This document shows, in pieces, positions 9,432 to 17,786 of a stretch of DNA of 64,000 nucleotides (position 1 is its first letter; each line of letters starts with the position of its first letter). Origin of the DNA: Halomonas sp. KG2 (GTDB taxonomy: Bacteria; Pseudomonadota; Gammaproteobacteria; Pseudomonadales; Halomonadaceae); the NCBI GenBank assembly GCA_030440445.1, contig CP098528.1, positions 2,914,001-2,978,000 on the forward strand, read 5' to 3'. Made by a program: the position numbers and the translations under genes. The notes beneath the pieces were generated by a model. That model did no database searches and was not told the origin of the DNA. It saw only the letters and a program-made list of their open reading frames with translations.

Positions 9432-9697
9432 CTATCACGTTCCAGTGTCTAGGTGTCAGGGAGCGTCGGGCCGGTGGGAGAACCCCTGGCCCTCCTATGA
9501 GGCCCCGCCCTCTGGGGCTGGGTGACCCTCGCTTGTAGAGCAGGGTAGCTCCGCGACGAAGTGATGACAGGTCGGTAACCAACCCACGAATACCAGAGAG
9601 ATCCACCGTCGCAGATAGCCCTTCGCTTCCTGACCCCTAGGCATTGAGGACAACCGAATGAACGAAAGATAACCGTGCCCTTGACAGGTCAATCCAT
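9432..9697 (+). ncRNA. Right-end non-coding region, candidate bridge RNA / seekRNA of the IS
   Basis: In the IS1111 group, the guide RNA that pairs with target and donor DNA is encoded downstream of the transposase. This 266-base stretch has no reading frame and is rich in stems, for example GCCCCGCCCTCTGGGGC at 9502-9518. At 9491-9504, CCTCCTA followed by GAGGCC matches both strands of the occupied target (TAGGAGG and GAGGCC). The exact RNA ends cannot be set by eye, and the guide assignment is inference. Confidence 0.5.
9683..9697 (-). repeat. Right subterminal inverted repeat of the IS1111-type element
   Basis: GACAGGTCAATCCAT is complementary to 8159-8172 apart from the outermost inner bases. 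Confidence 0.85.
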
Positions 9698-9702
9698 ACC
9701 AG

Positions 9703-9877
9703 GAGGCCGATTTATCGGTGGTCCGACATCTCGGCGATGGCGGCGCAGCCGCCCTTAATATAGCCAGGCGCATTAGCTTGGATCATCGTCGAAATGTCGA
9801 ACCAAAGCTAAAGCTCCCCCTACAATATCCAGGCTATTCACCTAAACACCATCGCGAGCTGAAGCTCCCTCCTACAA
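9703..9877. repeat. REP block continuing after the IS, duplicate of 7706-7871
   Basis: The interrupted REP resumes with GAGGCCGATTTATCGGTGG. From 9733 on it copies 7728-7871 with only a few differences, including the GCGCAGCCGCC stem and the final GAGCTGAAGCTCCCTCCTAC unit. No gene lies in 9703-9905. Confidence 0.85.
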
Positions 9878-9905
9878 CACACCATGCTATGGATAATGGG
9901 AAAAA

Positions 9906-10394
9906 TTAAGCTGGTGACTTCATCTGCTGTGGGCTGTGGGCGGCGTGCAGGCGGGCGATTAGCTGGTCTTCAAGGGCGAAGCGCTCTGCCAACCCTTTCG
10001 CTAAGCGGTCAATCCAGGCGGGTAAACGCACTAGATTCTGCTGACAGCGTACCGGTGAGGCGAAGTCTTCATCGAATTCCAGCACCATGGCCGTTGACAA
10101 TTCTAAGCGCTCAAGAAGCTTTGCCGCGATTTGTAATGCACTCTCATCGTCGAATGCCTTCGCTTCCTCAGCAAGCTGGGGGTAAATCTCGAAGTGCCCA
10201 GCGCTGATGTAGTCCATCAACAACTCACTAAAGGTGTCAATGCGCGCTTTGCTAATCGCCTCTAATTCGGCGTCACAAGCTTCTTTCAGCTCAATGAAGC
10301 TGACTAACAGCGAGCGGCGCTGATCAAGCCAGCGATCAATCAAACTGTGCACGCCCCCCCAGCGCTCCAGGGCATTTTTGCAATCTTCGAGCAT
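9906..10394 (-). CDS. rsd: Anti-sigma-70 factor Rsd/AlgQ
   Basis: This 162-residue helical protein sequesters the housekeeping sigma factor in stationary phase. The sequence fits the Rsd/AlgQ family along its length: DRWLDQRRSLLVSFIELK near the N-terminus and the signature LLMDYISAGHFEIYPQL around residue 60, close to the E. coli SLVDYLSAGHFSIYERI. The C-terminal FALEDQLI also matches. AAGGAG lies 8 bases before the ATG. It is downstream of dsbB on the same strand, separated by 166 bases that hold a long hairpin and a 15-bp tandem repeat, so it may be expressed separately. Confidence 0.9.
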   Translation of the reverse strand: MLEDCKNALERWGGVHSLIDRWLDQRRSLLVSFIELKEACDAELEAISKARIDTFSELLMDYISAGHFEIYPQLAEEAKAFDDESALQIAAKLLERLELSTAMVLEFDEDFASPVRCQQNLVRLPAWIDRLAKGLAERFALEDQLIARLHAAHSPQQMKSPA

Positions 10395-10470
10395 GGGGCT
10401 TTCTCCTTACAGATAGCCGTCTTCAACTGAGCTAGACTCGCGCGTCCGTGGACACCTGTCAATCCTAGCG

Positions 10471-10521
10471 GGTACGGTTTACTTAATTAAATGAGGCCAA
10501 TCAATTAACGTAAACCATACC
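10471..10521. repeat. Long imperfect palindrome between dsbB and rsd
   Basis: Arms GGTACGGTTTAC (10471-10482) and GTAAACCATACC (10510-10521) continue inward with TTAATT/AATTAA. The result is an 18-bp stem with two mismatches and a 14-base loop. No T-run follows on the minus strand, so a simple terminator is unlikely. It lies 77 bases upstream of the rsd start. Confidence 0.7.
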
Positions 10522-10533
10522 ACTTATTTAACT

Positions 10534-10578
10534 CTTTTTTACAGACCATGTTTTTACAGACTATGTTTTTAAAGACCA
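10534..10578. repeat. Three tandem 15-bp units overlapping the dsbB stop codon
   Basis: On the minus strand the unit reads TGGTCTTTAAAAACA, then TAGTCTGTAAAAACA, then TGGTCTGTAAAAAAG. The first encodes the last residues WSLKT of DsbB. The TAG opening the second is its stop codon, one base different from the TGG of the other copies. Confidence 0.85.
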
Positions 10579-11058
10579 CAGAATACGCAGAGGCGCAATC
10601 GCGAGCAATAAAAAGCCGATCAAGGTCCATGCAGGCAGCGACAGGCCTAAGAACATGAAATCGATGTCAGCACACTCACCAGAGCCGGTAAGCACCATGG
10701 CAACCACTTCTTGCATCGGCAAGATATCCATCATGTACTCAAGGCCTGGGCCACAGGTTGGCACTTCGTCAGCGGGCAAGCCTTGAAGCCATACATGCCT
10801 TCCGGCAACAAAAGCACCCGTACCTACTGCGGCTAAGCTCAGCAAACCGTAGATAGCTTTGCCTACTTTGCCACTTGGGTTATGAAGTGCAGCGATACCT
10901 AGCACCAGCCCTGCGGCAATCACCGCGACCCGCTGAAAAATACACAACGGGCAGGGTTCCAACCCCATAATATGCTCAAGCCCCAAGGCTACCGCCATCA
11001 TCAGAACACAAAAGGCGAAGCCCGCTAACGCGATAGGGCGAACTGCTAATGATGTCAT
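10561..11058 (-). CDS. dsbB: Disulfide bond formation protein DsbB
   Basis: This inner-membrane quinone reductase reoxidises DsbA. The 165 residues form four membrane segments (about 8-27, 43-60, 68-86, 138-158). The first redox pair CPLC is at 36-39 and the second pair, C102 and C129, is in the large periplasmic loop, all in the expected places. The ATG overlaps the gshA stop by four bases (ATGA), so it is translationally coupled to glutathione synthesis. The C-terminus is written by a 15-bp tandem repeat (see 10534-10578), so tail length could vary. Confidence 0.95.
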   Translation of the reverse strand: MTSLAVRPIALAGFAFCVLMMAVALGLEHIMGLEPCPLCIFQRVAVIAAGLVLGIAALHNPSGKVGKAIYGLLSLAAVGTGAFVAGRHVWLQGLPADEVPTCGPGLEYMMDILPMQEVVAMVLTGSGECADIDFMFLGLSLPAWTLIGFLLLAIAPLRILWSLKT

Positions 11059-12695
11059 TGACCATCCTCTGGTGAAATAGCAGACAGCGCTCTGGACTCA
11101 CGCGCTTTGGCAAAGTAAGTGCTTAGGAACCCACTAAAGCTCTCTTGATCGGCTTCTTCAATATCGTGCTGTTGTTGGTGCGAGGTCTCGATCAACTGAG
11201 CAAGCAGTGCTTCACGAGAACGTAGCATGGGCGTGGACTTAAGCTTGTCGGCTTGCTCTTGAGCCAATTGCAACAGCGTATCGCTGAGCGAGCCATTACC
11301 AGCTTCCAGGCGCTCCAGTAGTTGCGCTGAGGGGGTTAGAGAAGGATCTTTCAGCCGCGGCGCTAGCTCAGCGAGTGCCGACGCATGAGGAGTACTCTCT
11401 TCTACAGCATCCAATAGGCGTGCCACTTCGGCCATTTCCGCAAAAATCTGCTCGCCCCACTCCTTCACAGTCGTCGTTTTGCCGTTATGGATCAGCTTCA
11501 GCGCTGGGTCACGCCCACGCTCAACGACGAAACGGCGATTGTCGTCTAAGCGGTCGCACTCTTCGTCTGAAATCCACGGGCTATCGCTTAGTAGACACCA
11601 CATTAAGAAGGTATCAACAAAACGCATCTGAGCCTCGGTGACACCTAGCGGGTCGAATGGATTAAGATCCAAACAGCGTACTTCGATGTACTCCACCCCA
11701 CGCGCTTCCAGGGCTTGACTGGGCGTTTCGTTGTGCTTGGCGACTCGTTTAGGGCGAATATCGCTGTAGTATTCGTTTTCAATCTGCAAAATATTGGCGT
11801 TTAACTGCTGCCACTCGTCGCCGTTCTTCACGCCCAGCTTTTCGTAGTCTGGCCACGGAGTGGAAATAGCGTGCCGTAGCGTGTTGACGTAGTTGGACAA
11901 CGAGTTAAAGCAGATTTTAAGCTGCGACTGCACTTTATTCTGATAGCCCAAATCCGACATACGTAGCGTGGTCGCATAGGGGGCGTAATAGGTGTCGTCG
12001 CTCAGCGACTGCAGTTTTTCAGGCACTGTACCAGTTGGCAGGAAGCTTTTGTCGATGGCGGGTGATGCGCCAAATAGGTAGAGCAGCAGCCAGCTATGAC
12101 GACGAAAATGCCGAATCATGCCGAAATAACGCGTAGAGCGATAATCGTTAAAAGGAATATTGGTGGCTTTTTCAAGCTCACGCAGGGCATGCCACATATC
12201 ATCGGGTAGCGATACGTTGTAATGCACCCCGGCGATAGCCTGCATAATACGCCCGTAGCGCACATCCAACCCTTTACGATAGACATGCTTCATGGTGCCC
12301 ACATTGGAGCTGCCATAGTCAGCAATCGGTACGCTATCGTTACCGGAAAGCCGAGACGGCATGCTGCCTGGCCAAATCCACTCATTTTCCAAGTAGTGAT
12401 AGGTAAACGTGTGCAGGTCTGATAAAAATGCCAACGCCTCTTTTGGCTCTGAACACACCGGTGTGATGTACTCCAATAGCGCTTCGGAGTAGTCAGTGGT
12501 GATATGTGGGTGGGTTAGCTTTGAACCCAGCGCGTAGGGGTGCGGCGTTTGAGCAATATGGCCGTTGGCGTCAACGCGCAGGCCCTCTTTTTCCACCCCG
12601 CGACGCAGGCGACCTAGACGCCCTAAACGCGCGCTAGGGAGCAAACGCTCAACCTGGGCGGTCAGTGTGGATGGCACAGTGAGAGGTTCAGACAA
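11055..12695 (-). CDS. gshA: Glutamate-cysteine ligase
   Basis: It catalyses the first, ATP-dependent step of glutathione synthesis. The protein, about 546 residues, is of the gammaproteobacterial GshA type (E. coli 518): LRRGVEKEGLRV near residue 35, ITTDYSEALLEYITP (about 70-84), and EYIEVRCLDLNPFDPLG in the middle. A GTG at 12704 lies almost on top of the AAGGAG, whereas TTG at 12695 (MSEPLTVPST) is 8 bases after it, so a TTG start is preferred. A perfect hairpin (12716-12738) sits directly upstream of the ribosome binding site. Operon with dsbB. Confidence 0.93.
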   Translation of the reverse strand: MSEPLTVPSTLTAQVERLLPSARLGRLGRLRRGVEKEGLRVDANGHIAQTPHPYALGSKLTHPHITTDYSEALLEYITPVCSEPKEALAFLSDLHTFTYHYLENEWIWPGSMPSRLSGNDSVPIADYGSSNVGTMKHVYRKGLDVRYGRIMQAIAGVHYNVSLPDDMWHALRELEKATNIPFNDYRSTRYFGMIRHFRRHSWLLLYLFGASPAIDKSFLPTGTVPEKLQSLSDDTYYAPYATTLRMSDLGYQNKVQSQLKICFNSLSNYVNTLRHAISTPWPDYEKLGVKNGDEWQQLNANILQIENEYYSDIRPKRVAKHNETPSQALEARGVEYIEVRCLDLNPFDPLGVTEAQMRFVDTFLMWCLLSDSPWISDEECDRLDDNRRFVVERGRDPALKLIHNGKTTTVKEWGEQIFAEMAEVARLLDAVEESTPHASALAELAPRLKDPSLTPSAQLLERLEAGNGSLSDTLLQLAQEQADKLKSTPMLRSREALLAQLIETSHQQQHDIEEADQESFSGFLSTYFAKARESRALSAISPEDGQ

Positions 12696-12715
12696 GGTGA
12701 ACACTCCTTGTTAGG

Positions 12716-12738
12716 AAGGCCTGCTTAAAGCAGGCCTT
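12716..12738 (-). promoter_or_regulatory. Perfect palindrome in the gshA leader
   Basis: AAGGCCTGCTT and AAGCAGGCCTT (11-bp arms, one base between) lie about 10 bases upstream of the gshA ribosome binding site and about 100 bases after the tex stop. There is no T-run on either side. It could be a protein operator, a leader hairpin or a weak end for the tex transcript; sequence alone does not decide. Confidence 0.5.
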
Positions 12739-12837
12739 GTTGAAATCAGCTGGCATCGCCATGCGGTTTATCACGTTTTTTTACCGAGAATAGACAGCAG
12801 GATATGGCGGCAACCATTAAATATTCAAGACGCGCGA

Positions 12838-15213
12838 CTATTTGCCCTGCTTTGCTTTAAGCAGTGCTGCGCCGAGCGCGCCCATTGGTACCGCTGCTTC
12901 GCTGGACTTTCCTCCCTGGCGTTGACCACGACCATTCTGTCCAGAACTGGCCGACCGCTGACTACGCGCAGGCTTACGGGGCTCGTCGTTAGTGGAATTT
13001 GCAGCTGCTTGCGCCTGTTCTGGCTCATCATCCAAACGCATTGAAAGCCCTACCCGCTTGCGGGGGATATCCACGCTCATCACCTTAACGGTAACGATAT
13101 CGCCTGCTTTGACTACACTGCGGGGGTCATCGATAAAGCGGTCAGAGAGCGCTGAAATATGCACGAGCCCGTCTTGATGAACGCCAATATCTACAAAGGC
13201 ACCGAAGTGGGTCACGTTGGTGACGGTACCTTCCAGCACCATGCCCAGCTTCAGGTCTTTGAGTGTTTCGACGCCTTCACGGAATTCAGCCGCCTTAAAC
13301 TCAGGGCGCGGGTCGCGTCCTGGCTTATCCAGCTCTTTGAGAATATCGCTGACGGTAGGAACACCAAAACGCTCGTCAGCGAAGTCGGCGGGTTTTAGTG
13401 CTTTTAGCGTTGCACTATCACCAATCAGGCCTTTTATATCTCGACTATTTTGCTTGGCAATACGCTCTACCAGCGTATAAGCCTCTGGGTGAACAGCACT
13501 GGCATCCAGCGGATTTTCGGCGTTGCTGATGCGTAAAAAACCAGCACACTGCTCAAACGTCTTTGGCCCAAGGCGGCTAACTTCCAACAGCTCTTTACGG
13601 CTTTTGAACGCCCCTTGAACGTTGCGTTGGGCAACAATATTTTCAGCAATGGCAGCACTTAGCCCAGCAACACGTGAAAGCAATGCGCTAGATGCCGTAT
13701 TGAGATCCACACCGACAGCGTTAACGCAGTCTTCTATCACGACTTCTAGACTACGTGACAGCTGCACCTGGGAGACATCGTGCTGATACTGTCCAACACC
13801 GATAGATTTCGGCTCGATTTTCACCAGTTCTGCAAGCGGGTCTTGCAGACGGCGAGCAATAGAGACGGCGCCGCGCACAGTGACATCAAGATCCGGCAGC
13901 TCGCGGGAAGCGTATTCCGATGCAGAGTAAACCGACGCACCGGCCTCAGACACCATGACTTTACTTAAACGATGTTCGGGTGCTAACGCCTTCAGCAGAT
14001 CACCTGCCAGCTTGTCGGTTTCACGACTGGCGGTGCCATTGCCAACGGCAACGAGTTGAACGCCATGCAGTTTAACCAGCTTAGCGAGCACATTGAGCGA
14101 TTCGTCCCAGCGATTCTGCGGCGCATGGGGGTAAATCGTCGCTTGGTCGATAAATTGACCGGTCGCATCCACCACCGCAACCTTGCAGCCGGTTCTTAGC
14201 CCCGGGTCAATCGCGAGAGTCACTTTTTGCCCTGCAGGTGCTGCCAGCAAAAGGTCTTTCAGGTTGGCGGCAAATACCTCGATAGCGGTCAACTCTGCCT
14301 GCTCGCGCAGGCGACCTAACAGCTCGGTTTCAAGCGCGGTGTAGAGCTTTACACGCCACGTCCAGCGCACTACTTCGCTCAACCATTTGTCGGCGGGGCG
14401 ACCTTCATCGCTAATACCCACTTGTTTGGCAATGGCGACCTGGGCCGGATGAATTGGCGCGTCCTCTTCGCCAGGCAGACGAATCGCCAGACTTAGAATG
14501 CCTTCGTTGCGACCACGGAACATAGCAAGCGCACGGTGAGATGGCACCTTGGCCAGTTTCTCGTCATGCTCGAAGTAGTCAGAGAACTTCGCGCCCTCCT
14601 GCTGCTTGCCATCTAGCACACGGGCACTTAATTCGCCCTCTTGCCATAACCGTTCACGCAACCGGCCAATAAGTTCAGGGTCTTCGGCGAAGCGTTCCAT
14701 GAGAATTTGCTTAGCACCATCAAGGGCGGCTTTGGCATCTTCAATGGCTGGAATATCGCCTTCTGCAGGGCGCAGGTACTGCGCTGCTTCGCTTTCGGGA
14801 TTAAGCTGCGGATTGGCCAACAGGGCATCAGCCAGAGGCTCTAAGCCCGCTTCACGGGCAATTTGCGCTTTCGTGCGGCGCTTTTTCTTAAACGGTAGGT
14901 ATAAGTCTTCCAGGCGCTGCTTCGTCTCAGCTGCCTGAATCGTTGCTTTTAGCGTGGCATCCAGCTTGCCTTGCTCATCGATAGCCGCTAGTACGGCTTC
15001 ACGGCGCTCTTCCAGCTCGCGCAAATAGCGCAGGCGCTCATCCAGTTGGCGCAGCTGAATATCATCGAGGGCACCCGTTACCTCTTTACGATAACGAGCA
15101 ATAAACGGCACGGTAGCGCCACCATCCAGAAGCTCTACCGTTGCGGAGACCTGTTCAGGCCGTACGTTTAGCTCAGTGGCTAAGCGTGAAATAATGCGTT
15201 GTTTGACATCCAT
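12838..15213 (-). CDS. tex: Transcription accessory protein Tex (S1 RNA-binding)
   Basis: A nucleic-acid-binding protein conserved in proteobacteria and involved in transcription and toxin expression. From ATG 15213 it has 791 residues: an N-terminal helical Tex domain, a YqgF/RNase H-like fold around 330-450 (LAIDPGLRTGCKVAVVD), helix-hairpin-helix motifs around 490-560 (VGVDLNTASSALLSRVAGL), and an S1 domain around 650-720 (GMVLEGTVTNVTHFGAFVDIG). A basic, low-complexity Ala/Ser/Arg/Gly tail ends the protein. A TTG at 15222 is possible but has no better ribosome binding site. Separate from gshA by 133 bases. Confidence 0.95.
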   Translation of the reverse strand: MDVKQRIISRLATELNVRPEQVSATVELLDGGATVPFIARYRKEVTGALDDIQLRQLDERLRYLRELEERREAVLAAIDEQGKLDATLKATIQAAETKQRLEDLYLPFKKKRRTKAQIAREAGLEPLADALLANPQLNPESEAAQYLRPAEGDIPAIEDAKAALDGAKQILMERFAEDPELIGRLRERLWQEGELSARVLDGKQQEGAKFSDYFEHDEKLAKVPSHRALAMFRGRNEGILSLAIRLPGEEDAPIHPAQVAIAKQVGISDEGRPADKWLSEVVRWTWRVKLYTALETELLGRLREQAELTAIEVFAANLKDLLLAAPAGQKVTLAIDPGLRTGCKVAVVDATGQFIDQATIYPHAPQNRWDESLNVLAKLVKLHGVQLVAVGNGTASRETDKLAGDLLKALAPEHRLSKVMVSEAGASVYSASEYASRELPDLDVTVRGAVSIARRLQDPLAELVKIEPKSIGVGQYQHDVSQVQLSRSLEVVIEDCVNAVGVDLNTASSALLSRVAGLSAAIAENIVAQRNVQGAFKSRKELLEVSRLGPKTFEQCAGFLRISNAENPLDASAVHPEAYTLVERIAKQNSRDIKGLIGDSATLKALKPADFADERFGVPTVSDILKELDKPGRDPRPEFKAAEFREGVETLKDLKLGMVLEGTVTNVTHFGAFVDIGVHQDGLVHISALSDRFIDDPRSVVKAGDIVTVKVMSVDIPRKRVGLSMRLDDEPEQAQAAANSTNDEPRKPARSQRSASSGQNGRGQRQGGKSSEAAVPMGALGAALLKAKQGK

Positions 15214-15279
15214 AACGTGCAACTAACTCATGCAGCATTCGAGGTGCCGACAAGGTACCACAATCGCTGCATGAACGCC

Positions 15280-15777
15280 CTACGCGGGCACAAACCGCAG
15301 TGCTACACCGTTGTTGCACCAGCGCAAGCCGGTAGGCTCTGGACCATCACCAAAGACATGGCCTTGATGACCACCACAGCGCGCACAGTGATATTCTGTG
15401 CGTGGCCACACTAGTTTGAAATCCAACTTGCTTAACAAGTGGCCCTCAACATGCTCAAAAAAACTGGGCCAACCGGTGCCAGAGTCATACTTCATTGCGC
15501 TGGTAAAAAGTACAAGATCGCACCCAGCACAGCGGTACTCACCTTCCCCAACCTCTCCGTCCAAGGGGCTTGAAAAGGCGCGCTCAGTTCCCTCTTCGCG
15601 GAGCACGTAAAAGGCTTCATCAGTCAGGCGTTCACGCCATTCGTCTTCGCTTAATTCAAGCTTTTCAAGGCCAGGAGCTGCTTTAAGGTCTAATCGCGGA
15701 AAGCCAAACGAGACGCCAGGAAGAACACCTGCCAATCCCGTTAGTCCAGCAAGACCCAAAAAGTGACGACGCTTCAT
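15280..15777 (-). CDS. msrB: Peptide-methionine (R)-S-oxide reductase with Tat signal
   Basis: It repairs oxidised methionine in proteins. The 165 residues start with a twin-arginine signal MKRRHFLGLAGLTGLAG, so it is predicted to fold in the cytoplasm and act in the periplasm, unlike ordinary cytosolic MsrB. The two zinc pairs CAGC (83-86) and CARC (131-134) and the catalytic C154 in GLRWCNNGVALRF are present; the usual form is RYCINSAALRF, so the active-site loop is slightly unusual. GTG 15798 would add residues before the signal, but AAGGGGGAG lies 7 bases before ATG 15777. Confidence 0.93.
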   Translation of the reverse strand: MKRRHFLGLAGLTGLAGVLPGVSFGFPRLDLKAAPGLEKLELSEDEWRERLTDEAFYVLREEGTERAFSSPLDGEVGEGEYRCAGCDLVLFTSAMKYDSGTGWPSFFEHVEGHLLSKLDFKLVWPRTEYHCARCGGHQGHVFGDGPEPTGLRWCNNGVALRFVPA

Positions 15778-15816
15778 TTGCGCACTCCCCCTTAACACGT
15801 CAAGGACATAGACACA

Positions 15817-15850
15817 AAAACGGGACGGCGCCTTAGCACCGTCCCGTTTT
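15817..15850. terminator. Bidirectional terminator downstream of pckA
   Basis: AAAACGGGACGG (15817-15828) and CCGTCCCGTTTT (15839-15850) form a 12-bp stem with T-runs on both strands. It lies 70 bases past the pckA stop and upstream of msrB, which isolates the two. Confidence 0.9.
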
Positions 15851-15919
15851 GACTACTTGACTGTCCAAACGTTCGATTAGTTATTCAAACGTTTGACAAT
15901 CTTTACCCTATCGTACATA

Positions 15920-17476
15920 TCAGGTTAACTGCGGACCTGCCTTGATAATTGCCTCGTTAACACCTTCAAACTTCTTGAAGTTATCAACGAACTTGGTGGC
16001 AAGGTCTTGCAGATGACGATCGTAGGCATCTTGGTCAGCCCACGTTTCGCGAGGATTGAGCAGGCTAGAGTCTACACCCGGCACCGCTACAGGTACTTGA
16101 AGGTTAAGGCCATCGATGTGCTGGGTTTCAACATCACGCAGCACACCGGACTGAATAGCACTGATGATGGCGCGAGTAGTCGGGATAGAGAAACGTGAGC
16201 CACCTTCACCGTAGGCACCACCTGTCCAACCGGTGTTGACGAGATAAACCTGAGCATCTTTTTTGTCTACCCGCTTGATCAACAGATCGGCGTATTCACG
16301 CGCAGGACGCGGGAAGAATGGCGCACCGAAGCAGGTAGAGAATGTAGCAGCCAAGCCTTCAGATGAACCCATTTCGGTAGAGCCCACTTTCGCAGTGTAG
16401 CCTGACAAGAAATGGTACGCGGCGGCTTCTTTGGAAAGAATCGATACGGGCGGCAATACGCCAGACATATCGCAGGTCAGGAAGACGATAGCGTTAGGCT
16501 CACCAGCCAGGTTCTCCGGTACACGCTTTTCAACGTGCTCTAGCGGATAGGCGGCACGAGAGTTTTGAGTCAGGCTGTCGTCGGCGTAATCCGGCTCGCG
16601 ACGATCATCAAGAACAACGTTCTCCAGCACGGTACCAAACTTAATCGCGTTCCAGATAACCGGCTCGTTCTTCTCAGAAAGGTCGATACATTTAGCGTAG
16701 CAGCCACCTTCCATGTTGAAGACGATACCGTCGCCCCACGCGTGCTCATCATCGCCAATCAGGTAGCGCGCTTGGTCAGCGGAAAGCGTAGTTTTACCCG
16801 TACCTGAAAGGCCGAAGAACAAACAGGTTTCGCCGTCTTCACCAACGTTCGCAGAGCAGTGCATCGGCAGAACATCAGCTTCTGGCAACAGGTAGTTCTG
16901 CACCGAGAACATTGCTTTCTTCATTTCACCGGCATAGCGCATACCAGCAATCAACACTTTGCGCTCGGCAAAGTTAATAATGACACAGCCATCAGAGTTG
17001 GTGCCGTCGCGGCTGGGGTCACACTCAAAGCCCGCGGCGTTCAGAATCGTCCACTCATCTTTAACCGCTGTGTTGTATGCCTGCGGGCGCACAAACATGG
17101 TGCGGCCAAACAGGTTTTGCCAAGCCGTTTCTGTGGTAACACGAACGGGTAAGTAGTGTGTGTTATCACTGCCTACATGCAGTTCGGCTACGAAGTGCTC
17201 ACCGCTACCCAGATAGTCTTCTACACGTGCCCACAGCGCTGAAAATTTTTCAGCATCAAACGGGCGGTTCACGCTTCCCCAGTCGATGCTATCGCGAGTA
17301 GAGGGCTCGTCGACGATATAGCGATCTTTCGGTGAACGCCCTGTGCGCAGACCGGTGTTTACCACCAGCGCACCGTTAGCCGACAGGCGGCCTTCACCAC
17401 GGGCCACGGCGCGCTCGATCAGTTCGGCGCTGCTAAGATTAACGTGGGCTTGGGGAGCGGCTTGAGTCGTGGTCAT
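15920..17476 (-). CDS. pckA: Phosphoenolpyruvate carboxykinase (ATP)
   Basis: It converts oxaloacetate plus ATP to phosphoenolpyruvate, the entry to gluconeogenesis. The 518 residues match the ATP-type family, with the kinase-1a P-loop [13 protein letters not shown] around residue 240, the metal/nucleotide motif [14 protein letters not shown] just after, and substrate arginine and RSPKDRYIV near residue 50. AGGAATCGAC precedes the ATG. The leader (17477-17597) has an imperfect inverted repeat CTCAGCC/GGCTGAG but nothing else recognisable. It lies next to hslO, as in E. coli. Confidence 0.97.
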   Translation of the reverse strand: MTTTQAAPQAHVNLSSAELIERAVARGEGRLSANGALVVNTGLRTGRSPKDRYIVDEPSTRDSIDWGSVNRPFDAEKFSALWARVEDYLGSGEHFVAELHVGSDNTHYLPVRVTTETAWQNLFGRTMFVRPQAYNTAVKDEWTILNAAGFECDPSRDGTNSDGCVIINFAERKVLIAGMRYAGEMKKAMFSVQNYLLPEADVLPMHCSANVGEDGETCLFFGLSGTGKTTLSADQARYLIGDDEHAWGDGIVFNMEGGCYAKCIDLSEKNEPVIWNAIKFGTVLENVVLDDRREPDYADDSLTQNSRAAYPLEHVEKRVPENLAGEPNAIVFLTCDMSGVLPPVSILSKEAAAYHFLSGYTAKVGSTEMGSSEGLAATFSTCFGAPFFPRPAREYADLLIKRVDKKDAQVYLVNTGWTGGAYGEGGSRFSIPTTRAIISAIQSGVLRDVETQHIDGLNLQVPVAVPGVDSSLLNPRETWADQDAYDRHLQDLATKFVDNFKKFEGVNEAIIKAGPQLT

Positions 17477-17597
17477 GTCGATTCCTGGGTCTCGAATTTA
17501 CCGGGCGTCAACGACGCCTTGAGAAATCATCTCAGCCGCTTATTGTTTCCAATACCATGGGCTGAGTGCGCTGAAGTCCGGCGCATTATGGCAAAAA

Positions 17598-17624
17598 GAA
17601 AGCCCCCGGGAAACGGGGGCTTTC
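17598..17624 (-). terminator. Terminator downstream of hslO
   Basis: GAAAGCCCCC and GGGGGCTTTC enclose a short loop; on the minus strand TTTCTTTTT follows. It sits 163 bases past hslO and before the pckA promoter region. The rest of 17625-17786 shows no gene or clear signal. Confidence 0.75.
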
Positions 17625-17786
17625 ATCAAACATCTTGTAGTTAAACTACTACAATGGCACTACATTTTGTGTTGCAGCGCAGTATATTTTCAAACAATCG
17701 TTCGGCAGGCATCCTATAGGCTTTGCTATGACTAGCGCGGCACACATACGACTTCAATACCCATGCCATCATCTGCGACTACACAA

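Larger units (their letters stand above)
8154..9702 (+). mobile_element. IS110 family, IS1111-group insertion sequence inside a REP unit
   Basis: The element is about 1.55 kb. Comparing the intact REP CTACTGTAGGAGGCCG (as at 7075) with the two flanks shows that it split the target at the AG dinucleotide (CT on the other strand); AG is present at both junctions. Subterminal inverted repeats ATGGATTGACCTGC (8159-8172) and its near complement GACAGGTCAATCCAT (9683-9697), offset from the ends, are diagnostic of the IS1111 group. There is one intact transposase gene, a short left end (about 90 bases) and a long right non-coding end (about 265 bases), also as in IS1111. Confidence 0.88.
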
